Shown here: one piece after another, positions 1-8,043 of the stretch
How positions within the stretch are numbered: the stretch's first letter is position 1
Layout of the letters: every line of letters begins with the position of its first letter
Assembly: GCF_004799665.1 (NCBI RefSeq)
Contig: NZ_CP031310.1
Span: 2,348,887 to 2,412,886 of the forward strand
Length of the DNA: 64,000 nucleotides
Direction: 5' to 3'
From: Halapricum salinum
GTDB taxonomy: Archaea; Halobacteriota; Halobacteria; Halobacteriales; Haloarculaceae
Position numbers and translations under genes: made by a program
Notes under the pieces: model-generated
Told to the model about the DNA's origin: nothing
Seen by the model: only the letters and a program-made list of their open reading frames with translations
Database searches by the model: none

Positions 1-437
1 ACTTCGAACCCCAGATCGGTGTAGAATCCGGTGGCCCGCTCTAGGTCCGCGACCTCCAGGACCAGTTCGAAGATACCGTCGATTCCCGGCCCGGCGATGT
101 CGCGCTGACCTAGCTCGACGCAGTTGTCCGCCGGATCGTCGAGATAGAGCGAGCGTGCGTCGCCGAAGACTGCCTCGACCAGCTCGAAGGTCGAATCGAG
201 ACGGTTCCACCACGTCTCGTACTCCCCGGAGGGGATCGAGAACGCGTAATGTGTGTGGACGCCGCCTCGCGGGACCGCGCCCGGTCGGCGGATCACGAGT
301 TCGGTGTCGCCAGCGTCCAGTACCGTCTCGGTTTCGGTCCGCCTGACGACCGGCAGGTCGAGATCGGTGCGGTAGAAATCGACCACCGGCTCGCGGTGTT
401 TGGCCTCCAGCGCGACCCAGCCACAGGAACCGAGCAT
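1..437 (-). CDS. VOC (glyoxalase/bleomycin resistance/dioxygenase) superfamily protein, partial
   Basis: The frame opens with ATG at 437 and runs off the left edge, so only the first ~145 residues are visible. The start reads MLGSCGWVALEAKHREPVVD, followed by a beta-alpha-beta unit with FYRTDLDLPVV. A second module begins near residue 122 (GIFELVLEVADLERATGFY), so two betaalphabetabetabeta repeats are present, as in VOC proteins that bind a metal between paired modules. In this family the substrate varies widely (glyoxalases, extradiol dioxygenases, antibiotic-binding proteins) and nothing here fixes it. The gene is transcribed away from the GDT1-like gene. The fold is fairly secure; the function is unknown. 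Confidence 0.8.
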   Translation of the reverse strand, partial: MLGSCGWVALEAKHREPVVDFYRTDLDLPVVRRTETETVLDAGDTELVIRRPGAVPRGGVHTHYAFSIPSGEYETWWNRLDSTFELVEAVFGDARSLYLDDPADNCVELGQRDIAGPGIDGIFELVLEVADLERATGFYTDLGFE

Positions 438-479
438 ACTGCGAGTGTGGTACCCCGGGAGGAAAAACCTCGTCGTCGA

Positions 480-1178
480 TCAGACCGCAGCCGAGGCGTA
501 TCCGGTGATCGTACCGACGATCGTCTCCCAGACCGAGAAGCCGGTCGTGATCGCCAGTACGGTGTCGGCCGCGAAGAAAGCGAAGATCGCGGCACCGAAG
601 AAGTGTGCCTTCCGGAGGTCGAACGTGTGCGAGAAGGTGTGGAAGAAGTAGGCATTGGCGAGGCTCACGGGAACGATCGCGAGCATCTCGCCGACCCATA
701 TTCCGGGGTGTGCGCCGTACTCGACGGCGAGGCCGATCGTCACGAGTTGGGTCTTGTCGCCGACTTCGCCTGCGGCCATCATCGCGAAGATCGGAACGAA
801 TCCCCCGAGGGAGTTCGGGACGTCGTAGCCCAATAGCGTCACGTCAAGCTCGCCACTCGCCGTCGTCATTCCGCCGTCAGTCGTCGTCGGCTCGGCTGCC
901 GGGGCCGGTGCTGAACGGACGAGCAAGACTGCGAACACCGCGAACAGGACCACGGTGAACAGTTCGAGATACAGCTCCGGCAGCGCACCTCTGAGCGCGC
1001 TCCCCAGCCAGATCTCGACGGCCGTCCAGCCCGCGAAGGCCGCGCCAGCCGCCGAAACCACGAGCAGCGGGTGGTACCGCGTCGAGAGCCCCGCGATGAT
1101 GAACTGCACCTTCTCGCCCGGGAGCACCGCGAGCTGGGCCGTCGCGGCAGCGACGACGACCGCGAGCCACTCACTCAC
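480..1178 (-). CDS. TMEM165/GDT1 family cation transporter
   Basis: A 232-residue integral membrane protein beginning at GTG (1178). Two hydrophobic halves are separated by an acidic Ser/Thr-rich loop around residues 88-112. The second half has the family motif as GEVGDKTQ (about residue 137), the E-x-G-D-K-T/S signature that lines the cation path in GDT1 proteins, which move Mn2+ or Ca2+, usually against H+. The equivalent position in the first half reads LPGEKVQ, so one of the two normally duplicated motifs is degenerate. The family assignment is firm; the ion is inferred from the family only. It stands alone between the VOC fragment and tatCt. Confidence 0.85.
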   Translation of the reverse strand: MSEWLAVVVAAATAQLAVLPGEKVQFIIAGLSTRYHPLLVVSAAGAAFAGWTAVEIWLGSALRGALPELYLELFTVVLFAVFAVLLVRSAPAPAAEPTTTDGGMTTASGELDVTLLGYDVPNSLGGFVPIFAMMAAGEVGDKTQLVTIGLAVEYGAHPGIWVGEMLAIVPVSLANAYFFHTFSHTFDLRKAHFFGAAIFAFFAADTVLAITTGFSVWETIVGTITGYASAAV

Positions 1179-1293
1179 GCCTGCTCACCGCCCGACTGGC
1201 GATCCGTGCCGCTCGCATATACTCGAATTTAGATCCATCTAACACGTAAGCGTTGTGGACCAAACGAAAAATTGCTGTCTGGGAAACACCGTC

Positions 1294-3609
1294 TCAGGCC
1301 GGTTCTTCGACCTGTTCGTCGACGGTTCCGCCACCACCGCTACGGCCGCCGAAGGTGAGGACCCACAGGACGGCGAGCCCCAGATAGAATGCCAGCGTGA
1401 TCGGGATCGCGAGGATCAGCATCGTGAAGATTCCGCTCGGAGAGATGAACGCGGCAAAGGCGAAGATGGCGATGGTCACTTCGCGCCAGCGTCGCCACAT
1501 CGACTCGACCGAGATCAGGCCGCCGAAGTGGAACAACAGCATCGTCACCGGGATTTCGGCGAGGAGGCCGATTCCTACGGTCGTATAGACCACCATCCAG
1601 CCGTAGTACTTGATCCGGTAGGCGATGACCATGTTCGCCCCGAGCGCGTCCTGGGCCAGCCAGGAGATGACAGCAGGCGCGACCTGAGTGTAGCCGACGT
1701 AACTCCCGAGGGCGATCCCGGCGACGAGCGACCCGCCCCAGACGATCAGGACGCGTCGGTCGCCAGTGACCAGCCCGCGCGATTTGAGCGCTGGCCAGGC
1801 GTAGTAGACGATCAGCGGCAGCGTCACGGCGATGGCAACGAGCGCGCTGAACTTGATCTCGAAGATCAGGTGTTCGACGGGATGCAGCGCCACCGTCTGG
1901 ACGTCCTCGCTCCGCATGCCTTCAGGCAGGCGGGCGGTGAAGTCGTCGTTGATCTGCTTGATCCCGCCGCGATAGAGCCAGACGAACAGGCCACCGAGCA
2001 CGAGCATGAACAGGCCGACGATCCTGAAGGCCTTGGAAGTCAGCGACTCCAGGATGAACGTGATGTCGTAGTAGTAGCCGCCGATGTCCTCCTCGGTCGT
2101 CTCGTCGTCGGTGAAGGCGTCGACCACGCCCGCCGTCGTCTCGGTGACGACGTTGCCCGAGCCCTCCTCGCCACTGCCGCTGGCGGCTTGCTCGCTGTCG
2201 TCCTTGTACTTGTCTTCGGGCAGCGTGTCGCGTTCCTCCGGCGGCGGGCCGGCTTCGGGTGGGCGCTGTTCCTCGGCCGGCAGTTCGGTTGTCTCTGCGG
2301 TCGTCTCGGGCTGTTCGGCGGTCCCGGTCGGTTCGGCGGCTTCCTCGGTTCTCTCCTGAGCCTCGTCGAAGCGGTCGAGGATCGCTTCTGCCTTGTCGGG
2401 ATCGTTGTCCTCTATGGCCGTCGAAGCCAGCCCCATAGCCTCGTCTTCGCTCATCTCCTCGAACACTTCCGGCGGAGCGGCCCGGACGCCCGCGGCGTCG
2501 AGTTCGCTCACGTCGATCTCCGAGGGGTCACCGACGCTCGCGGGCGCCGTCGGTGCCAGCGCATCTAGTTCCCGGGAGACGAACCGGTAGAAGACGACGA
2601 TCGCGACGACAATCGCGACCGCGGTACCGACGAGTCCGGCGGCGATCTCCTCTTGCAGACCGGTGTACTCACCGAGCGGCGTGAGCGTCGGCCAGTACTC
2701 ACTGGAGCCGAACGTCTCGTTCAACGTCTCGATCCCGCCGGCGGTGAAGAACAGATAGATCGCGAGGAAGGCGACGACCGAGACGCCGGCGATGACGTTC
2801 CAGCGCGACCGTGCGATCGCGGCGAAATTCATCCGATCACTGCTGCGTTTGATCGTCACGACGACCCGGGTAAACTTCAGACTCGCCGCGTAGAGGACGA
2901 CCAGCGGCGTCGCCCACATCAGCTGGGTGATCGGGTCCGGCGGGGTGAACAGCGCGCCGGCGGCGTAGAGCCCGAAGACGGCGTGTTTCCAGCGATCACG
3001 AAAGGTCTCGTAGGGGACGATCTCGGCGTAGGCCAGCGTACTCATCACGAGCGGGAGCTGGGCGGCGATCCCGAAAGAGAGCGACAGCAGGATGATGAAC
3101 TCCATCCACTTGGTGATCGAATAGGTGGGGGTGAAGCCGGAGTTCACGGCCGTGTCGATGAGGAACTGGAACATGATCGGGAAAAAGAGAAGATAGGCGT
3201 AGGCGATCCCGACGACGAACAACGTGACGACGCCGAGACCGATGAACGCCAGCTTCCAGCGCGCGATCGGCGCTTTGGGCAACCAGCCCCGTCGCCGGAG
3301 TGCGTCCCGAGAGAGATATAGCAGCGTCGGAATCGCGAGGATCACACCGACGATGAGCCCGATCTTGAACTGCAGGAGGATGACTTCGAACGGCGTGACG
3401 GCGACGACTTCGGCTTCCTGAGTGAGGAGATCGTCTTTGAGCGCGTCCCACAGGTAGTTCTGCAGGAGGATGATGGTCCCGACGAGCGAGACGACGAAGA
3501 CGATGAAGACTTGCTGGAGATTGCGCTGGGCGGCTCTGAGAATCTGCCCAGCGGCTTCGCGACCGCCAGCGATCGTGCGACGTGTGTCTTCGTCGAGTGC
3601 GCCGGACAT
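1294..3609 (-). CDS. tatCt: Twin-arginine translocase TatCt (fused double TatC)
   Basis: A 771-residue protein with two complete TatC-like six-helix modules in one chain, the haloarchaeal TatCt architecture. The first spans roughly residues 20-265. Two extra membrane helices follow (about 270-355), then a long acidic Ser/Glu/Pro-rich linker (about 355-500). The second module occupies about 510-765. TatC recognises the RR motif of folded Tat substrates; haloarchaea export most secreted proteins this way and carry a single TatCo plus this fusion. ATG 3609 (MSGALDEDTRR) was chosen because it is followed directly by the first cytoplasmic helix and upstream in-frame codons are untypical. An ATAAATTG element near 3646 could be its TATA box. 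It is divergent from tatCo. Several window proteins carry Tat signals and are its likely clients. Confidence 0.93.
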   Translation of the reverse strand: MSGALDEDTRRTIAGGREAAGQILRAAQRNLQQVFIVFVVSLVGTIILLQNYLWDALKDDLLTQEAEVVAVTPFEVILLQFKIGLIVGVILAIPTLLYLSRDALRRRGWLPKAPIARWKLAFIGLGVVTLFVVGIAYAYLLFFPIMFQFLIDTAVNSGFTPTYSITKWMEFIILLSLSFGIAAQLPLVMSTLAYAEIVPYETFRDRWKHAVFGLYAAGALFTPPDPITQLMWATPLVVLYAASLKFTRVVVTIKRSSDRMNFAAIARSRWNVIAGVSVVAFLAIYLFFTAGGIETLNETFGSSEYWPTLTPLGEYTGLQEEIAAGLVGTAVAIVVAIVVFYRFVSRELDALAPTAPASVGDPSEIDVSELDAAGVRAAPPEVFEEMSEDEAMGLASTAIEDNDPDKAEAILDRFDEAQERTEEAAEPTGTAEQPETTAETTELPAEEQRPPEAGPPPEERDTLPEDKYKDDSEQAASGSGEEGSGNVVTETTAGVVDAFTDDETTEEDIGGYYYDITFILESLTSKAFRIVGLFMLVLGGLFVWLYRGGIKQINDDFTARLPEGMRSEDVQTVALHPVEHLIFEIKFSALVAIAVTLPLIVYYAWPALKSRGLVTGDRRVLIVWGGSLVAGIALGSYVGYTQVAPAVISWLAQDALGANMVIAYRIKYYGWMVVYTTVGIGLLAEIPVTMLLFHFGGLISVESMWRRWREVTIAIFAFAAFISPSGIFTMLILAIPITLAFYLGLAVLWVLTFGGRSGGGGTVDEQVEEPA

Positions 3610-3711
3610 AGCTCTCGGGGGCACTTGCCGACTCTCTGTTATCAATTTATTCATCCCCGACGCCCGTCAGCGGGCCAACGTTCATCCTGGGAGGGCGCGC
3701 AGAAAAGAAGG

Positions 3712-3720
3712 CTTACAATA
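3712..3720 (+). promoter_or_regulatory. TATA-like element of tatCo
   Basis: CTTACAATA is centred about 29 nt before the tatCo ATG (3745). That spacing would place transcription start at or next to the start codon, i.e. a leaderless mRNA. It lies in the 135-bp divergent region shared with tatCt. Confidence 0.5.
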
Positions 3721-3744
3721 GGGGGGGTACAAGCGGCGTCCACT

Positions 3745-5100
3745 ATGGGCGAGGGCGAGACTGGCGGCCCGGACGTGCCGGCCGAAGAGCCGACGGTCCC
3801 GGCCGAGCCGTACGAGCCTGACCCCGACGCGGGTCCGCCCGGCGGACTCGAAGGCGCGCCCGACGATCAGGAACTCCCGCTGACCGAGCACATCGAGGAG
3901 ATGTTCAGCCGGCTGCTGAAGGTGCTGGCCGTCATGGCACTCGCCAGCGCGATCGTCTTCCCCTTCGCCGAGGAGATCATCAACTTCCTGTGGTACTCCT
4001 ATCTCGAAGAAGCGACAGCCCAGACCTGTTCAGGCGGCGTCGGCATCGCGAGAGATAACGCCTGTCCTCGCGTCTATCACCCGCTGGGGCTGATCCTCGC
4101 TCGCCTGAAGGTCGCGACCCTGGCGGGGTTCGTCGTCGCGCTCCCGATGTTCGTCTACCAGAGCTACCTCTTCATGCGACCCGGGCTGTACCCGCGTGAG
4201 CGCCGGTACTACCTGGCGTCGGTCCCGACGAGTCTCGTGCTCGCATTCGTCGGGCTGCTGTTCGCGCACTTCGTCGTCCTGCGGGCGATATTCACGTACT
4301 TCATGTACTACTCCCAGGGCGCGGCAGAGATCGCGTTCAGTCTCGAACAGACCTTCGAGCTGATGGTGATGATGCTCGGGTTCTTCGCGATCATCTTCCA
4401 GATTCCGCTCTTCATCATGCTCGCGATCATGATGGGCGTGACGACCAGACAGTGGCTCGCCTCTCGGCGGTTGTACTTCTGGGCCGGCTTCGCCACCATC
4501 GCATTCATTTTCAATCCCGATCCGACCGGGATGGCACCCTTCGTCGTCACGGCGACGATGATCGCGCTGTTCGAGGGCACTCTCGCCATGCTGTACTGGA
4601 CCCGCGAGGGCGCGCTCGCACCCACTCTGGAGAACGCGACGGCGGCCCGGCCGCTGGTGTGGGGCGCAGCCGCTCTCGGTGGGTACGTCGCCAGTGGCCT
4701 GCCGCTGCCGGAAAGCTACTTCGGGTACCTTCCCACGGCGGCCGTCGACGCGCTGGCCTCGATCGGCGTCCTCACGTACCTGCCGGCGATCGTGGCCCTG
4801 CTGATCGTCGGACTGTTCGAGGGGACGATCCTCCTGCTCAAGCGCTATCCGAGTCGGCGGACCTACCGCATTCGACTGGCGATGTACCGAGTGCGACTTC
4901 TGGTCTGGATCGGCGCGGTCGCCGTGGGCTACTTCGCCAACCGCCGGCCGCCGCTGCTCGCGGAAGCGGCGTCGATCGAGTTCCCGACGATCCAGGTCGG
5001 GGCGGCCGTCCTCGGCGTCGTCGCCGTCTACGAACTCCTGCTGGCGATCTGGCGCTGGCGGGCCGGTCGGCAGTCCGAACCGAACCGCCCCGGGCGGTAA
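3745..5100 (+). CDS. tatCo: Sec-independent protein translocase TatC (TatCo)
   Basis: A 451-residue single TatC. A Pro/Glu-rich acidic N-terminal tail (~50 residues) precedes the conserved first cytoplasmic stretch ELPLTEHIEEMFSRLLK, matching the family's N-terminal HLxELRxR region. The six TatC helices follow, with the YQSYLFMRPGLYPRERR loop typical of TatC. About 150 further residues with additional hydrophobic segments extend the C-terminus. The product is the substrate-recognition subunit of the Tat pore in the cytoplasmic membrane. ATG 3745 is favoured over in-frame codons upstream because it fits the TATA-like element at 3712-3720 and the start of the acidic tail. tatCo and tatCt are divergent neighbours, as in other haloarchaea. 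Confidence 0.93.
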   Translation: MGEGETGGPDVPAEEPTVPAEPYEPDPDAGPPGGLEGAPDDQELPLTEHIEEMFSRLLKVLAVMALASAIVFPFAEEIINFLWYSYLEEATAQTCSGGVGIARDNACPRVYHPLGLILARLKVATLAGFVVALPMFVYQSYLFMRPGLYPRERRYYLASVPTSLVLAFVGLLFAHFVVLRAIFTYFMYYSQGAAEIAFSLEQTFELMVMMLGFFAIIFQIPLFIMLAIMMGVTTRQWLASRRLYFWAGFATIAFIFNPDPTGMAPFVVTATMIALFEGTLAMLYWTREGALAPTLENATAARPLVWGAAALGGYVASGLPLPESYFGYLPTAAVDALASIGVLTYLPAIVALLIVGLFEGTILLLKRYPSRRTYRIRLAMYRVRLLVWIGAVAVGYFANRRPPLLAEAASIEFPTIQVGAAVLGVVAVYELLLAIWRWRAGRQSEPNRPGR

Positions 5101-5193
5101 TCGCGCCACGCTAGTCGATATTCGACACTCTCGGTCTCGTTGCTAACTGAAACTGCACACCCTCAGCGACGACCAGCCGTCTCGCTGTCGTCG

Positions 5194-6066
5194 CTACTCC
5201 GAACGGGGATACTCGACGTCGAGAAGATCGTCCTCGGTGTCGCTGTCCGCGGGGCTCACGCTGCCCGTTCGGTAACCGTGCAGATCCAGCGTCACGTGCT
5301 CGAACCCGCAGTCCTTGAGGTGCTCGCGGGCCGCTCGGACGAAGTCGGGGTCGAGCGCGACGTCGAGTTCGTCCTCGCCGACTTCGATCCGCGCAAGCCC
5401 GTCGTGATCGCGCACTCGAAATTGCTCGAACCCCCAGGTTCGCAGGAGGCGTTCGGCCTTCTCGATCCGTGAGAGTTTCTCCTCGGTAACCTCCAACCCC
5501 GTGGGAATCCGCGAGGAGAGGCAGGCCATCGAGGGTTTGTCGGCCACAGAGAGGTCGTAGTGACGAGCGATCTCACGGACCTCCTCTTTGCTGATGTCGT
5601 GAGCCAGCAGCGGCGAGTACGCGTCGAGTTCGTCGACGGCCTGCAGGCCGGGGCGGTGGCCCTCGCCGGGGTCGTCGGCGTTCGTGCCGTCACAGACGGT
5701 CTCGATTCCGAGGTCGCGGGCGCGGTCGAACATCGCCGACAGTCGCATCGATCGGCAGTGATAGCAGCGCTGGTCGTCGTTTGCGGCGAATTCTTGACTA
5801 TCGAGTTCCGAGAAGGTGGTCTCCTCGTGGCGGATACCGATCTCTCCGGCCACGCGCCGGGCGTCGTCGAGTTCCTCGGCGGGCAGGGTTTCGCTTCGAG
5901 CGGTACACGCGACGGCGTCGCTCCCGAGGGCATCCTCGGCGATAGCGGCGACGACGCTGGAGTCGACGCCACCCGAAAAGGCGATCAGGACGCCGTCGTA
6001 GCCGGCCAGATCGGCCCGTGCGGCGTCGAGCTTGTTCGCGACAGCAGGAGCGAGATCCGCGGACAT
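5194..6066 (-). CDS. larE: LarE-type ATP-dependent sulfur transferase (PP-loop)
   Basis: A 290-residue ATP-pyrophosphatase. The PP-loop SGGVDSS is at about residues 28-34 (FSGGVDSSVVAAIAEDALG). QRCYHCRSMRL supplies a CxxC pair near residue 100 and MACLSSRIPTG a third cysteine near 180. LarE adenylates the nicotinate-derived cofactor precursor and inserts sulfur during nickel-pincer cofactor synthesis. As I recall the literature, one-cysteine LarE proteins sacrifice their own sulfur, while three-cysteine forms bind a [4Fe-4S] cluster. The pattern here matches the latter. No larB or larC lies nearby, so the cofactor could be made from dispersed genes, or the enzyme may thiolate another substrate (e.g. 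a tRNA). ATG 6066 begins MSADLAPAVANKLD. Confidence 0.85.
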   Translation of the reverse strand: MSADLAPAVANKLDAARADLAGYDGVLIAFSGGVDSSVVAAIAEDALGSDAVACTARSETLPAEELDDARRVAGEIGIRHEETTFSELDSQEFAANDDQRCYHCRSMRLSAMFDRARDLGIETVCDGTNADDPGEGHRPGLQAVDELDAYSPLLAHDISKEEVREIARHYDLSVADKPSMACLSSRIPTGLEVTEEKLSRIEKAERLLRTWGFEQFRVRDHDGLARIEVGEDELDVALDPDFVRAAREHLKDCGFEHVTLDLHGYRTGSVSPADSDTEDDLLDVEYPRSE

Positions 6067-6110
6067 GTCTCTGTGTACGTGTGCGTGAGCAAAAGCCCGT
6101 TGTGTCCTCC

Positions 6111-6881
6111 TCAGTTTCTGTCGACGACTTTCTCCTCGCCCTCGAAGTGTGCGGAGTTGTCCTGCGGGTCGTAGCCGAGCGCCTCGCGGGCGTGCTGGAT
6201 CGAGTAGTATTTCCGGTCGTTGTCGGAGATGCCGTAGACGATCTCGAAGTCGTACTCGGCTTCCAGGGCACACTGGTGAAGGTGGGCACAGTCGGGATAG
6301 GAGAGCCACATGGCCTGGCCGCGCTCGTAGTCGATCGGCGGGTGGTTCTTGGTGAGATTGCCGATCCGAACGTTACACACGTCGATCCCGTAGGTGTCGT
6401 GGTAGTATCGGCCCAGAACCTCGCCCGTCGCCTTGGAGACGCCATAGAGGTTGCCGGGGCGGGGGAGTTCGGTCCCGTCGAGCAGAAAGTCGTCCTCGGG
6501 GCGGTACATCTCGGGGGTGCGCGTCTCGGTCTCGAAGGCCCCGACGGCGTGGTTCGAGGAGGCGTAGACGAACTTCTCGACGCCCTCGGAGACGGCGGCC
6601 TCGTACATCTTCTGGGTCCCGTCGATGTTGTTCTCGAGGACGCTGTCCCAGGAGGCTTCCGGACGGGGATCACCAGCGAGGTGGATGATCGCCGAAACGC
6701 CCTCGACGGCGGCGTTGACCAACGCCTCGTCGGTGACGTCGCCGATCATGTACTCGTGGTCGGGTTCCTCGTCCGGGGGGCTGTGCAACAGCAGTCGCCA
6801 GTCGTAGTCCTCGGCGAGCCCGTCGAGGATCGCCTCGCCGACACGGCCGCCAGCACCCGTGAGCAGAACGGGATCGTCCAT
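6111..6881 (-). CDS. azf: NAD-dependent glucose-6-phosphate dehydrogenase (Azf-like, extended SDR)
   Basis: A 256-residue Rossmann protein. The N-terminus MDDPVLLTGAGGRVGEAIL has the GxxGxxG nucleotide-binding motif. The catalytic Tyr-x3-Lys is in NLYGVSKATGE. GNLTKNHPPIDYERGQAMWL and YGISDNDRKYYSI are close to my recollection of the haloarchaeal enzyme Azf, the NAD+-dependent glucose-6-phosphate dehydrogenase of the oxidative pentose phosphate pathway that replaces classical Zwf. Before that assignment such proteins were annotated as NAD-dependent epimerases, which remains the fallback. The gene is solitary, between larE and eif1A. Confidence 0.8.
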   Translation of the reverse strand: MDDPVLLTGAGGRVGEAILDGLAEDYDWRLLLHSPPDEEPDHEYMIGDVTDEALVNAAVEGVSAIIHLAGDPRPEASWDSVLENNIDGTQKMYEAAVSEGVEKFVYASSNHAVGAFETETRTPEMYRPEDDFLLDGTELPRPGNLYGVSKATGEVLGRYYHDTYGIDVCNVRIGNLTKNHPPIDYERGQAMWLSYPDCAHLHQCALEAEYDFEIVYGISDNDRKYYSIQHAREALGYDPQDNSAHFEGEEKVVDRN

Positions 6882-6956
6882 CGGGTGTATCTCTGCGACC
6901 GGCCAGTAAGTAAGATGCGGTTCGTGTCGCCACCCACCCGCTGTCGCTCCGGACGG

Positions 6957-7244
6957 TCAGTCGGTGATGTGACCTTCCTCGCGCAACTGGTCGGCGTCCT
7001 GTTTCTCGTAGCGCCAGGTGATGTCGGCTTTCTCGTCCTGCCAGTCCCAGGGCTCGACGAGCACGACGTCGTCCTCGCGGATCCAGATGCGCTTTTGCAT
7101 CTTGCCCGGGATGCGCGCGGTGCGTTCTTTCCCATCCATGCAACGGACCTTCACGCGGTTGGCCCCCAGCATGTTCGTGACGACGGCGAACACCTCGTCG
7201 TCGTCGGGCATGCGGAGATCCTTGCGCCCGCTGTCGTCGCTCAT
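6957..7244 (-). CDS. eif1A: Translation initiation factor eIF-1A
   Basis: A 95-residue OB-fold protein. The S1/IF1-like core [20 protein letters not shown] is followed by [20 protein letters not shown] and an acidic tail ending GHITD. It binds the ribosomal A site with the small subunit and promotes initiator tRNA binding and start-site selection. ATG 7244 lies about 31 nt downstream of a TATA-like AACTTAAG (7271-7279), so the message is probably leaderless. It is divergent from the SCP2 gene. The length matches haloarchaeal aIF1A. Confidence 0.95.
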   Translation of the reverse strand: MSDDSGRKDLRMPDDDEVFAVVTNMLGANRVKVRCMDGKERTARIPGKMQKRIWIREDDVVLVEPWDWQDEKADITWRYEKQDADQLREEGHITD

Positions 7245-7270
7245 ACCCGTCACTTCGACTGCCCGACGGC

Positions 7271-7279
7271 TTAAGTTTT
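7271..7279 (-). promoter_or_regulatory. TATA-like element of eif1A
   Basis: On the minus strand AACTTAAGC is centred about 31 nt upstream of the eIF1A ATG, the standard archaeal spacing for a transcript starting at the start codon. Confidence 0.5.
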
Positions 7280-7327
7280 CCACCTCGCGCCGACTCGCCA
7301 CTTGTGTAGGTTTTCCTGTATTTCCTG

Positions 7328-7357
7328 CCCTTGGAGAGAAGTCGATAACTCCAAGGG
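7328..7357 (+). promoter_or_regulatory. 9-bp perfect inverted repeat upstream of the SCP2 gene
   Basis: CCCTTGGAG (7328-7336) and CTCCAAGGG (7349-7357) are exact reverse complements separated by 12 nt. The second arm ends 26 nt before the ATG at 7384. It could be an operator over the promoter or a hairpin in a 5' leader; the sequence does not decide. Confidence 0.5.
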
Positions 7358-7383
7358 ACCGAGGCGACGACTTGCAGGGAGAG

Positions 7384-7815
7384 ATGGCGATTACGCTGCC
7401 CGACGAGGCCGAGGCGTGGATCAGCGCGTACCGGCGTCTCCTCAACGACAACGACGCGTTCGCCGAGGCCGCGTCCGGCTGGGGCGTCGACTTCGACGGC
7501 GACTTCGTCCTCGAGATCCACCCGGACGACACCTACGAGGGCGAGCCGATCTACTTCTATCTCGCGCTCCGTGACGGGGCGTGTCTCGACGTCGACGTCC
7601 TCGACGACCCGAACGCGGTTGCCCACGGCTACGCGATCCGCGGTGACTACGCCGACTGGAAGCGTCTCATCCGTGGTGACCTCGACATCGTCACTGGCGT
7701 GATGACGGGCGTGCTGGAGGCCGACGGCTCGACGATGCGGGCGATGCGCTACCAGGACGCCCTCGTCGAAATGGGCAACGTCGCCGCGCGGCTGGACACG
7801 GAGTTTCGGTACTGA
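7384..7815 (+). CDS. SCP2 sterol-binding domain protein
   Basis: A 143-residue soluble protein that fits the SCP2-like lipid-binding fold. An N-terminal helix ([19 protein letters not shown]) precedes strands including [11 protein letters not shown] and [29 protein letters not shown] comes next, and a C-terminal helix follows a glycine-rich [12 protein letters not shown] turn. Family members bind fatty acids, isoprenoids or CoA esters in a hydrophobic tunnel; archaeal ligands are uncertain. ATG 7384 follows AGGGAGAG, a fair Shine-Dalgarno, and an inverted repeat lies 26 nt upstream. The small membrane protein gene is 39 nt downstream on the same strand. Confidence 0.75.
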   Translation: MAITLPDEAEAWISAYRRLLNDNDAFAEAASGWGVDFDGDFVLEIHPDDTYEGEPIYFYLALRDGACLDVDVLDDPNAVAHGYAIRGDYADWKRLIRGDLDIVTGVMTGVLEADGSTMRAMRYQDALVEMGNVAARLDTEFRY

Positions 7816-7854
7816 GTCGGCACTGTTTTAGCCTCCCCGCTCTCGCCCACGTAC

Positions 7855-8043
7855 ATGCTCGACAAACTCGGCGCACTCGGCATCGTCGGCCTCCTCCTGA
7901 CGCTGGGGGGGCTGGGTGTCGTCGCTTCGCAAAATTTGATCCTCGCCGGTGGCCTGGCACTCGTGCTGGTCGGCCTCGCTGTGACTGCGCTCGGTATCGT
8001 GCGGAACCTCCTCACCTCGCTCGGGATGGGCGGGATGGTCTAA
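7855..8043 (+). CDS. Small hydrophobic two-helix membrane protein
   Basis: A 62-residue protein consisting almost entirely of two transmembrane segments: residues ~6-26 (LGALGIVGLLLTLGGLGVVA) and ~28-48 (LILAGGLALVLVGLAVTALG). The tail is short (NLLTSLGMGGMV). The glycine-rich helices suggest tight packing or oligomerisation. I recall similar short proteins as an uncharacterised haloarchaeal family, but no function is known. Its stop codon overlaps the pdhC stop by 4 bp on the opposite strand. Codon use matches its neighbours, so it is likely real. Confidence 0.7.
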   Translation: MLDKLGALGIVGLLLTLGGLGVVASQNLILAGGLALVLVGLAVTALGIVRNLLTSLGMGGMV

